Below, piece after piece: positions 23,901-30,575 of a stretch of 64,000 bases of DNA. Within the stretch, counting starts at the first letter, position 1. The number at the start of each line of letters is the position of its first letter. Origin of the DNA: Terriglobia bacterium (lineage in GTDB: Bacteria; Acidobacteriota; Terriglobia; Acidiferrales; UBA7541). A program made the translations under genes and the position numbers. The notes beneath the pieces were generated by a model. The model did not search any database and was not told where the DNA came from. It saw nothing but the letters and a program-made list of their open reading frames with translations. The DNA lies in assembly GCA_020073605.1 (NCBI GenBank), contig JAIQEW010000012.1:62001-126000 (forward strand), in the 5' to 3' direction.

Positions 23901-24416
23901 TCAATCTTTGGCTAGAACCTGACTGAATGACTTTGGACTTGGATGACCCAACAGTCGATTGATGGCCGCTGCCTTGGCCGTGGCTTTAGCAGTTTCCTTG
24001 ACCGGGGACTCGGCTTCAACATCCACATCCGAATCACCAGAAGTCTTCGGAGCACTGACAGTCGGCAGAGCCGGGATTCTATTCATCCGGGCTTTGTCAA
24101 TCTCTGCGAAGCTGTCGGCCTTGACTTCCACAACGGACTCGGGCTCAACGTCAGGCTTGGGCGCTGGCTTCTCTGCCGGACGACCTTCTAAACAAGCGGT
24201 GCTTCTAAGTTCCGATAGGGTCTTGCCGCGCTCGACCGGGGCCGAAGGCGCTTGGGTGACAGACCTAAATGATTCTGACGGCGCAGTTCCCCGGGTAGCC
24301 TTCTCTGTCCGGGCTTCACGCGGCGCGGAAGGATTGTCAGACCTAGCCTGCCCCGGCGCGAAGTCAATCGGGCTGAGTCCTGCGAACCGCTTTCGGTTAT
24401 CGGGATAGATCGGCAT
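23901..24416 (-). CDS. Proline/alanine-rich, mostly disordered phage protein (171 aa)
   Basis: The start ATG 24416 has AAAGG about 5 nt upstream. The middle (SAPREARTEKATRGTAPSES, later AEKPAPKPDVEPESVVEV) is low-complexity and charged. The C-terminal KATAKAAAINRLLGHPSPKS may fold. The frame is open upstream to 24587 but that part overlaps the terminator and operator region. Unknown function. Confidence 0.5.
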   Translation of the reverse strand: MPIYPDNRKRFAGLSPIDFAPGQARSDNPSAPREARTEKATRGTAPSESFRSVTQAPSAPVERGKTLSELRSTACLEGRPAEKPAPKPDVEPESVVEVKADSFAEIDKARMNRIPALPTVSAPKTSGDSDVDVEAESPVKETAKATAKAAAINRLLGHPSPKSFSQVLAKD

Positions 24417-24460
24417 GTGGCCTTTCGATACGGGGATGCCCTTCGGGTCCCGTCCAAGAA

Positions 24461-24475
24461 TTCCATCGCGTGGAA
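24461..24475. promoter_or_regulatory. Palindromic operator-like site, family 1 copy (TTCCAY-N3-GTGGAA)
   Basis: TTCCAT-CGC-GTGGAA, one mismatch from a perfect palindrome and followed by AACGG. The same 15-bp pattern occurs at 30411, 30539 and 44847, all outside genes in this element. It lies 45 bp upstream of the 171-aa gene start. A repressor or activator site is inferred. Confidence 0.55.
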
Positions 24476-24501
24476 AACGGGGATTCAAAAACTGGCCCCA
24501 C

Positions 24502-24525
24502 AAAAAAAGCCGCCCGGTCGGTCGG
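24502..24525 (-). terminator. Candidate intrinsic terminator
   Basis: On the minus strand CCGACC pairs with GGGCGG (one mismatch) around a 4-nt loop, followed directly by C and seven Ts. It would stop transcripts coming from about 24.6-25.8 kb before the 171-aa gene. The stem is short, so strength is uncertain. Confidence 0.55.
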
Positions 24526-25642
24526 GGTCCCTCTCCGCAGTTCATGGAAAATTGCGCTGCGGCGACCACCTGAATCGGGAGTCCCACAAACGGAATTTCG
24601 CTGACTGCGCATCCGAAATGGGTCTCCCCTTTCGAAAATAATTCGAATTGAATTGTTTGGGGCTAAAACACGGGCAGAAAAACAAATCAAAAACGGCGTT
24701 TCCGTGTGATTTCGGTGTGGGCCGAAACAATGTCGCTTTGGTGCGGGTTTTTGTCGTTTGAGATGTCAGCGACAAAATCGGTACTCAGGGCTTATCCGGT
24801 CGTTACTCAATCACTGCGCTGCGACCACAATTCTGTATCGCCAATGTAGCGGACGATGCAGGTCAACTTGCCTGTATATAAATGACGGCGGGGTGCTTAG
24901 GGTCCCATCGGTCGAAAAACTATTTTGCAATGTGTGGCAGAGAAAGAGAGTACGTTCGCCATTTTTATGGAACGTTCCAGTAGGGCTGTGGGGCGACCGC
25001 ACCCACCCAAGCTGGGGTCCCTCTTTAAGAATTCCCAAAGGCACTCCCCCGCACACAGCACTCGACTTAGCTTGCGCTCACTGGAAACAAAATTCACCGG
25101 GCCAGATCGTACATGCCCTGCGCACTGGCCGACGTGATGTGCTGTAATCCCGACTATCGCGGCCCGAACGATTACGGAAATAAGACACTAAATCCGTAGC
25201 GTTATCAACAACATGACTCTGAATAACCCAACAATCTAACACTTTGTTGAATTACACTTTCGCTTCGCATTCGCCATTCATGCGGGCAAGGCTGGGAGCC
25301 TGTTCGATCTCCGCGTCATGTCCGCTCGCATATTCGAATCGCTTGTGCGCTCAACGAGTTGCGCGAAAACGTAGAAAAAAGGTAGCAAATTGGTAGTGGT
25401 ATGGACGATTTTCCCACAAAAAAGATTTTCGATCTGATGGGGCGACACGTCTTTTCACTCTCGGCCACTCTACTATCACTGATCTGCGCTACTCACACGA
25501 TATCGAAACGCTACATCTATACGAGCCATACTTACTCTGCTTGCCCTACTGCTCACTCATTGGCTACGCTGCTCTGCCATCCGTCTGCACCTTGCGTCTT
25601 TGCCTCTTACAATTGGGCCATGCTCCCATGGAGGTCGCTGAC
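24526..25642. other. 1.1-kb regulatory/non-coding stretch inside the element
   Basis: No protein-like frame is seen on either strand. It contains a perfect 12-bp palindrome TGGAACGTTCCA (24968-24979) and the CAACAA/TTGTTG operator-like site at 25227-25253. GGGTCCCATCGG at 24900 recurs near 45216, 20 bp from the integrase operator. The region looks like a control zone or the site of a lost gene block. Confidence 0.5.
25227..25253. promoter_or_regulatory. Operator-like site shared with the recombinase promoter (family 2)
   Basis: CCCAACAAT, nine bases, then TTGTTGAATT: an imperfect inverted repeat of CAACAA. The reverse complement of 45235-45263, which overlaps the -35 of the recombinase promoter, has the same two outer blocks with 2 bp more spacing. 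A shared repressor is the simple reading. Confidence 0.55.
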
Positions 25643-25807
25643 ATGAACACCGTCACCAAGTGCATGAACCCTGAAAAGAACTGTCTGAACATTCCAGACC
25701 CTGCTTCCACGTTTGTCGTCCTGCACAAAGGAAAGCCATTGGTGCTGTGCAGTCAGTGCGGTCCTGAATTCAAACTCAGGGAGCACCTTGCAAAGCGAAG
25801 GTCATAG
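25643..25807 (+). CDS. Small zinc-finger-like protein (54 aa)
   Basis: A textbook ribosome site GGAGGT lies 7 nt before ATG 25643. The protein MNTVTKCMNPEKNCLNIPDP, later LVLCSQCGPEFKLREHLAKR, carries four cysteines in C-x6-C and CxxC form, consistent with a zinc knuckle. It is the only plus-strand gene in the middle of the element, within the control zone, so a regulator is possible. Confidence 0.62.
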   Translation: MNTVTKCMNPEKNCLNIPDPASTFVVLHKGKPLVLCSQCGPEFKLREHLAKRRS

Positions 25808-25879
25808 TCACGTTATCTTTCCTCTTGACACTGATTCTGCTTGACATGATTTCAGATGTTGCGCTCGGTCTGCCCATGC

Positions 25880-26071
25880 TTATCTGTCTTGCATCTGCTC
25901 TAACAGGTCTGCTACTGCCTCTTGCTCTGTCGCTCCTGCGCCCACGGGATGTTTCTTGTGGCATAAACACTCAGGGTCGCCGCATCTATCCATTGTGTCG
26001 GCATCGTAGGCTTGCCAGTCCAACGTGCGTATGGGAATTGGCGGGTAGACGTGAACTGTTCTGATGTCCAT
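25880..26071 (-). CDS. Small phage protein of the GATEQEAVADL type (63 aa)
   Basis: Contains PIPIRTLDWQAYDADTMDRC, later HPVGAGATEQEAVADLLEQ. Short phage and host proteins that share I-P-x-R-x-x-D-W and G-x-G-A-T-E-x-E-A-I-x-D-L are common, with unknown function. An extra segment GDPECLCHKK with two Cys and His may bind metal. Confidence 0.65.
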   Translation of the reverse strand: MDIRTVHVYPPIPIRTLDWQAYDADTMDRCGDPECLCHKKHPVGAGATEQEAVADLLEQMQDR

Positions 26072-26222
26072 TACTCTCTGCTCTTATGCGCGGCAAAACG
26101 GCGGATAGCGCCCTTAACTTGCCCTTATTGCGCTGCGGTTTGCTTTCGGCCTTCTGCTCTAACTCTATATGCTTCGATCTGTTCGGGGTCCGAAATGCCT
26201 GTCAGGGTTCGCGGTGTGTCAT

Positions 26223-26441
26223 TCAAACAAGTAAAGTTGACCTGTGCGTGGTACTGGCTGCGTTCTGATCTTCGGTGCTAGCGGCACTTGCCTTTGCGCT
26301 AGGGTCTATGATGTCTTCCACATAATAGAATGTCTTCATTTGCTTCCCCACCCTGCTGTTCTGTTGCCATTTCAGCTTGCGTTCAGCGGTTCGAATCCGG
26401 CTCAACTCGCGTTCTCGGTCTGATAGCTTCTTGCGCCCCAT
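26223..26441 (-). CDS. Small basic phage protein (72 aa)
   Basis: MGRKKLSDRERELSRIRTAE begins directly after the stop of the 91-aa gene (TGAATG). It is strongly basic and helical at the N-terminus, suggesting nucleic-acid binding, with a low-complexity Ala/Ser tail. No family recognised. Confidence 0.55.
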   Translation of the reverse strand: MGRKKLSDRERELSRIRTAERKLKWQQNSRVGKQMKTFYYVEDIIDPSAKASAASTEDQNAASTTHRSTLLV

Positions 26442-26717
26442 TCAAACTTGCGCCTGGGTCTGACATTCCCGCCTGCATCTTGCTTCAATCTCTGCCTTCA
26501 ACTCCATCCATTCAAACGCCAAAATCGTGTCAAGATCGTCAAGGAATCCATTAGCGATGGCTAACATTTCTGCTACTGCGACCGCACTAGATACTTCGGG
26601 CTGCTTGTCGAACATTCCGTCTATATGAGTCGTCATCCGTTCCGCGAAGTCATTCAATTCTTGGGCGCGGGCTTCGAAGGGTTGCAAGTCCACAATTTCC
26701 GGGGTTCGATCTTCCAT
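26442..26717 (-). CDS. Acidic helical phage protein (91 aa)
   Basis: Reads MEDRTPEIVDLQPFEARAQE then NDFAERMTTHIDGMFD and LAIANGFLDDLDTILAF, all helical and acidic. Directly coupled to the next gene by adjacent stop and start codons. Unknown role; its acidity next to a basic partner could mean a complex. Confidence 0.58.
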   Translation of the reverse strand: MEDRTPEIVDLQPFEARAQELNDFAERMTTHIDGMFDKQPEVSSAVAVAEMLAIANGFLDDLDTILAFEWMELKAEIEARCRRECQTQAQV

Positions 26718-26801
26718 GGGGCCGTGCTTTCCAAAACAATCTGTTGCCTCACGCAGCTTCCGGGGCAGTTCTGATCTCCCAACGAAGCCATCTACGAATT
26801 C

Positions 26802-27206
26802 TTAGTAACCAGTCCACTTGCTTATATCCTTTTCGGCTTGTCGCGCTGCGGCCATGGCTTCTGCCCAATAATCACGACGCACTGGAATCGTCTTTGGCTT
26901 CAAACTTTGGCGTCGCGCCATTTCCGCTTCACGGGCAGCCGTTACTTCCGGTGTTTCTCGTGTGCCACTACTTGACTTAGGCGGAAAGTTTTCCTGCGGC
27001 CCAATCTTTTGTTCCGGCTTTGACGCCCACGATTTTTGATGTCGTGCTGCTGGAAGCAGAATAAACCGTTTGCAGACATAGCACTTCGTGTATGGGGGTT
27101 GTAAGCCGTCTTCTGCGACTAGCGGCGGATACTTCAAAGATTCGCCCTTACAAGCTGGGCAAACATTTCGCGTATTGTCCAGCATGGGCGTTATTGATTC
27201 GGTCAT
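26802..27206 (-). CDS. Zinc-ribbon protein with basic tail (134 aa)
   Basis: CPAC at residues 16-19 and CYVC at 42-45 make a zinc ribbon. The remainder is basic and helical (AAREAEMARRQSLKPKTIPV, DYWAEAMAAARQAEKDISKW). It may bind DNA or RNA. It belongs to the run of small, presumably early/middle genes transcribed from the 30.5-kb promoter. Confidence 0.6.
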   Translation of the reverse strand: MTESITPMLDNTRNVCPACKGESLKYPPLVAEDGLQPPYTKCYVCKRFILLPAARHQKSWASKPEQKIGPQENFPPKSSSGTRETPEVTAAREAEMARRQSLKPKTIPVRRDYWAEAMAAARQAEKDISKWTGY

Positions 27207-27336
27207 GGTTCTTCTCTATAAGAAATAAATGGGTCAGAAGCTCGGTTCTTGAACTAGGACCACCGAACGGCAGATTTGAAGGTTTCGGGAATCATTAGGT
27301 CCCGCCCAGTTATGCCGCCTGACCCAAACTTGACTA

Positions 27337-27573
27337 TTACTTTCGAAGAAACAACACATCACCGGGTGCGAGATGCACGACAGCCTCGAATTCCGGTCTT
27401 CCGTCTGTCCCATTAAACTTCTCGGCTTCGCCCGTCATTCCGCTGATAATCGGAATAACAAAAATTGTGGCGATAGCCCCTTCAATTTTTACGCTCAGCT
27501 TAGGGGCCTCCGAAACCATAGACTCGCCTCGGGCTTCTGACGCTTTTGTTGCTTTTGCAATTGTGACGTACAT
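27337..27573 (-). CDS. Small phage protein of unknown function (78 aa)
   Basis: MYVTIAKATKASEARGESMV then LSVKIEGAIATIFVIPIISG and HLAPGDVLFLRK: a small beta-rich protein. No ribosome site of note and no family recognised. Intergenic spacing to both neighbours is short, supporting operon membership. Confidence 0.55.
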   Translation of the reverse strand: MYVTIAKATKASEARGESMVSEAPKLSVKIEGAIATIFVIPIISGMTGEAEKFNGTDGRPEFEAVVHLAPGDVLFLRK

Positions 27574-27616
27574 GGTGCTGTCTTTTCTGCCTGTCGATTG
27601 AAGCAGGCTGTTGGTA

Positions 27617-28315
27617 TTAGTGTTGGTGCAATCGACCGCTTACGCGGCTCGAACTTTTCAATTCTTTAACGGGCGTATCACATTCCGTCACATGCGCTTC
27701 TTTCGCAGCCTTGGTGTTCAACAGAACTTTGCACGCTGCTTGAGTTGCGCCTATGTTTGCCAACGCCTGTGCGGTTTGTCGTTTGTCGCACTCGTTGTCA
27801 ATCTTGCTGCCGCCAAGCGAGATTCCGCCGACAGGAGAAGATGCACCGATGGAGCCTGCGATTCGGCATGGCGATGTCGGGATAGCCTCGGGAGCGAATG
27901 CGGGCGGGGCTTGACGTACTTGATTGCTCACATACGTTGAAGTCTGCGAATTGCTTTGACCGCCGTTTGTTGCTGTTGCGCTACCACCATTGGCCGTCGC
28001 ATTGCCGCCAGTGGCGGTCTGAGACTGCTTCTGGTCTTGCGATTGGGACTGATCTTGAGACTGATTCGCGCTTGAATTGCTAGTCGAACTTGAACTGTTG
28101 GAATTGTTATTGGTGTTCGAATTTGAGTTTGAATTCGTACTGCCGGACGAAGGCGGCGGTGTCGGATTATCCGGCACACAAGAGCCAACTTCAACATTGG
28201 TCTGCCCGGGTGTTTGAACCCAGTGCTGACCATTCGGGCAGTTCCAAGCATTGGCCGGGCCTGCAAAGACAAACGACGCGACAAAAAACAGTGATGCTAG
28301 AATGAACTTCCTCAT
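27617..28315 (-). CDS. Exported Asn/Ser/Gln-rich phage protein (232 aa)
   Basis: From ATG 28315 there is a clean Sec signal peptide (MRKFILASLFFVASFVFAGP, cleavage near ANA). Then come a small Cys-containing head (WNCPNGQHWVQTPGQ, VGSCVPDN), a PTPPPSSG linker, and about 70 residues made almost only of Asn, Ser, Gln, Thr and Gly. The C-terminal 80 residues are folded-looking with four Cys. Export of a long polar spacer suggests surface display or adhesion, or cell-envelope interaction during infection. Confidence 0.7.
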   Translation of the reverse strand: MRKFILASLFFVASFVFAGPANAWNCPNGQHWVQTPGQTNVEVGSCVPDNPTPPPSSGSTNSNSNSNTNNNSNSSSSTSNSSANQSQDQSQSQDQKQSQTATGGNATANGGSATATNGGQSNSQTSTYVSNQVRQAPPAFAPEAIPTSPCRIAGSIGASSPVGGISLGGSKIDNECDKRQTAQALANIGATQAACKVLLNTKAAKEAHVTECDTPVKELKSSSRVSGRLHQH

Positions 28316-28358
28316 TTTGCTTTTCTTCTCTCCTAGAGTTGAACCAAAACCTGTGTTA

Positions 28359-29129
28359 TTACTTCGTTCCGCTATAGATGCGGCCCGCAAAAGAAAACTG
28401 GCCGTCAAAGATCAAAGGCACGTACACATTCCCGTTGCCGTTCGGCCACTGTTCGATAATTCCGAAACCGTGCATGAATGCGTTCGGTCGGCCCTTCGCA
28501 TAGCCCGGTGACAGGGTGCAAAGACAGGGCAGCGTGATTCCCGCCCATCTGTCGCCCTTCTTAATGCTTCCCATCTTCGACGCGACACTAAATTGGTGTA
28601 CGTGGCCCATTACGGAAGTGCAGGACGTGAGGTCAACCAACTTGCGGGCAACGGTGACCCCGCTTCCGATTTGATCTCCGTGAAGTAGAACGATCTTGCC
28701 AACTCTGATAAACCCACCCTGCGGTATCCATTTCCAGCCGCGCTCTTTCAAATCAAGCAAGGTAGGAATATTCACCACACCGTCTAGCTCGGGCATGGCG
28801 TCGAGCAAATCCGATTCAATCCAATTTTCGTGGTTGCCGCAAATGAAAGTCTTGCGGGCTCCGCGTTTCAACATGCGGTCGAGCGGGTTCAGAATTGTTT
28901 TCTTGAAACCGTCGATGTCGGACTTGTAGCCGCCGCTTTTGCGAAGCCGGGGCTTTCCGATTGTGTGGTGTGAAAGGTCCGCGCAATCCAAACCATCACC
29001 AAGAATCGTGACGCCTGAAATTCGATCTCTGTTCTTGCGAACAAAACTCATTACTGCGTTGACTGCTGCTTCGTCGTGCTGCGGGTAATGAATATCCGCC
29101 AAAATAATGTGGTACGAGGACTTCTGCAT
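28359..29129 (-). CDS. Calcineurin-like metallophosphoesterase
   Basis: About 256 aa from ATG 29129; a GTG at 29204 would add 25 residues and cannot be excluded. All metal motifs are present: ADIHYPQ (D12, H14), GDGLDCAD (residues 45-52), CGNHENW, LLHGDQIG and MGHVHQ near residue 173. Phage members of this family act as protein or nucleic-acid phosphatases or 2',3'-cyclic phosphodiesterases. The substrate here is unknown. It lies between the exported protein and a zinc-finger protein in the small-gene operon. Confidence 0.85.
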   Translation of the reverse strand: MQKSSYHIILADIHYPQHDEAAVNAVMSFVRKNRDRISGVTILGDGLDCADLSHHTIGKPRLRKSGGYKSDIDGFKKTILNPLDRMLKRGARKTFICGNHENWIESDLLDAMPELDGVVNIPTLLDLKERGWKWIPQGGFIRVGKIVLLHGDQIGSGVTVARKLVDLTSCTSVMGHVHQFSVASKMGSIKKGDRWAGITLPCLCTLSPGYAKGRPNAFMHGFGIIEQWPNGNGNVYVPLIFDGQFSFAGRIYSGTK

Positions 29130-29293
29130 TGGTCGGGAACTTTCAATTAGCGGCTCCCCCCACGCTTTGGTCTGGTACAACACACACCGCTTCTTGCGGC
29201 TCACAAATTGAATCGGAAATAGACTGGCGTTTGATTACATCAGCCTCGGTTTTGCATGGCGGCAACCCATTGAAAAACCAACCACCTATTTCG

Positions 29294-29800
29294 TTACATT
29301 CGGACTTCTTGAAGGTTGGAGGCTAGATCACCAGATGTAACGAAAGTCGGGACCTGTAATGCCTTTTTACGTCGATGCTCTCTCACTCGTTCCGCCGCCG
29401 ACATCGCATACCCACTTTTTGTCGGTCTGCCCAAACGATCTGACGCCTGTTCTCCTACAAGTTGCGCATAAATATCTGGCCGCTTACGTTGCAGCCAAAG
29501 CATGAATCTCTTGCCCGTACCAAGCGCCGCTGTCCTGTCGCCAACAACGTGTTGGTAGTAGCTCTGTGAACATCCGTCGCTGCACAATCGACTATCAATC
29601 CCTGTGTAGGCTTTCTCCGTCTTAAAGCCGCACCATCGGCAGGATTCCGAACCAAACAAGTGGGCTTCAATACAGGACAGAGAACAATGCACGCCAGCCA
29701 AACCGGGAATCTTAATCGCTCGGTCAGATAGATGTGTTCCGCACCCTTCACAGGACAGGTTGTTGCCACTAACTTGAAACATTGCGAATGTGATTTCCAT
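29294..29800 (-). CDS. Multi-zinc-knuckle protein with basic C-terminus (168 aa)
   Basis: ATG 29800 is used. Cysteine pairs CEGC, HCSLSC, CRWC and LCSDGC give up to two treble-clef or FCS-like zinc sites in the first 85 residues. A basic segment (LGRPTKSGYAMSAAERVREH) near the end contains GRPTKSG, similar to AT-hook or recombinase linkers. A DNA-binding regulator or nuclease accessory is likely; exact family not recognised. Confidence 0.62.
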   Translation of the reverse strand: MEITFAMFQVSGNNLSCEGCGTHLSDRAIKIPGLAGVHCSLSCIEAHLFGSESCRWCGFKTEKAYTGIDSRLCSDGCSQSYYQHVVGDRTAALGTGKRFMLWLQRKRPDIYAQLVGEQASDRLGRPTKSGYAMSAAERVREHRRKKALQVPTFVTSGDLASNLQEVRM

Positions 29801-29804
29801 AGGC

Positions 29805-30170
29805 TTACTTCTTTCCGCCAAAGTCAAATGCGCTCTGCGGTTCATCGGTACTGAGCGCCTTCAAAATATCTGGCTGATAGGTAGGAAGCGCCGTTGCACT
29901 TTTCACTATCGGCTGCTCAGGCTCTTTACACTCAAGCGGGCGCAACGTCGGCAGACAAATGTTGAACGCCTTGTCTTTTGGTTTCCCGTCGCCGCCCGTA
30001 TAGGCCACGATCTGATAGGTAATACGCAATCCCGCTTTCAATTCGTCGGGGTGAAACGTCACATCGTTACGATGAAAAAAGGTCTCTCGGCCTGTGCGGT
30101 CATCTTTGATAAAGCCGTAATTTTTTGGGCTGCCGAACCAAGTGCATATCTTGCCAGTGAAATTATCCAT
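29805..30170 (-). CDS. Cold-shock-domain protein with extended tail (121 aa)
   Basis: Residues 1-65 form a cold-shock domain: TGKICTWFGSPKNYGFIKDD, ETFFHRNDV, LKAGLRITYQIV. The RNP-1-like YGFIKDD and RNP-2-like TFFH are kept. The tail (55 residues, acidic/proline) is an addition. It is the first gene after the 30.2-kb terminator and promoter module. An RNA chaperone or antiterminator role is plausible, since CSPs can melt terminator hairpins. Confidence 0.78.
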   Translation of the reverse strand: MDNFTGKICTWFGSPKNYGFIKDDRTGRETFFHRNDVTFHPDELKAGLRITYQIVAYTGGDGKPKDKAFNICLPTLRPLECKEPEQPIVKSATALPTYQPDILKALSTDEPQSAFDFGGKK

Positions 30171-30216
30171 GTGGGTCTGCCTTCGTCTTCTTCGCGGGGT
30201 TGAATTATCGGGGCCA

Positions 30217-30267
30217 GAAAAACAAAAAGCCCCAATCTGACACCATTGCTGGCGTCAAACCGGGGCT
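30217..30267 (-). terminator. Intrinsic terminator
   Basis: AGCCCC (30233-30228 complement) pairs with GGGGCT across a 28-nt inner region that also pairs in part (TGAC with GTCA). On the minus strand it is followed by TTTTTGTTTTT. It ends transcripts from the structural operon and from the 30.47-kb promoter unless read through. Confidence 0.8.
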
Positions 30268-30410
30268 ATCGTCTGTGTTGTTGTTCCCTCCCGAGGACCA
30301 GTCGAGAGAAACTTGTGGTAGAAAAAGGGTCTGGTCTTACAGGAACGACAACACACGGCGAACCCGGTTAACTTCGGGTCCTAAACTGACAAATCTTGTC
30401 GCAATGATGC

Positions 30411-30425
30411 TTCCACAACGTGGAA
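30411..30425. promoter_or_regulatory. Perfect palindrome TTCCAC-AAC-GTGGAA, family 1
   Basis: A perfect 15-bp palindrome about 40 bp downstream of the predicted transcription start from the promoter at 30470-30498. It forms an RNA hairpin as well as a DNA dyad. It has the same pattern as 24461, 30539 and 44847. Confidence 0.6.
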
Positions 30426-30469
30426 AAGTCAGGCTGGCAGGATTACATCAGGAATTTATCTTGGTATAC

Positions 30470-30498
30470 ATATTACCACACAAAAGTGAATTTGTCAA
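30470..30498 (-). promoter_or_regulatory. Consensus sigma-70 promoter for the small-gene operon / leader RNA
   Basis: On the minus strand TTGACA (30498-30493), a 17-bp spacer, and TAATAT (30475-30470). This is nearly perfect and among the strongest promoter matches in the window. It is flanked by two copies of the TTCCAC-N3-GTGGAA palindrome, at 30411 and 30539, as expected for looping or cooperative repression. Confidence 0.82.
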
Positions 30499-30538
30499 GA
30501 GAAATCGCACGTCAGGCCAAAAAAGTTGAAAATATTCC

Positions 30539-30553
30539 TTCCACTTTGTGGAA
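30539..30553. promoter_or_regulatory. Perfect palindrome TTCCAC-TTT-GTGGAA, family 1
   Basis: Located about 40 bp upstream of the -35 of the 30.47-kb promoter, and between it and the stop of the 640-aa gene. It is centred 128 bp from the second palindrome at 30411. Followed by AACGG as in the other copies. Confidence 0.6.
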
Positions 30554-30575
30554 AACGGCCTACTTGACCACTAAT

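Larger units (their letters stand above)
30217..30463 (-). ncRNA. Candidate structured leader RNA or small RNA ending at a terminator
   Basis: The predicted transcript starts near 30463, just after the -10 at 30475-30470, and would end about 245 nt later at the terminator. It can fold with a long outer stem, GTGTTGTCGTTCC with GGAACAACAACAC (12 of 13 pairs), an inner GACCAG/CTGGTC stem, and a TTCCAC/GTGGAA hairpin at its 5' end. It is either a stand-alone sRNA or an attenuated/antiterminated leader for the 30170 gene onward. No known family is recognised. Confidence 0.55.
30171..30575. other. 405-bp control region
   Basis: No gene on either strand. From upstream to downstream on the minus strand it holds a 15-bp palindrome, a consensus sigma-70-type promoter, a second palindrome, a long inverted repeat and an intrinsic terminator, each listed separately. 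This module separates the ejection-protein genes from the small-gene operon. Confidence 0.75.

Noticed and set aside
24397-24690. 97-codon minus-strand frame
   Set aside because: It overlaps the terminator, the palindrome and the 171-aa gene start in another frame, and has no motif.
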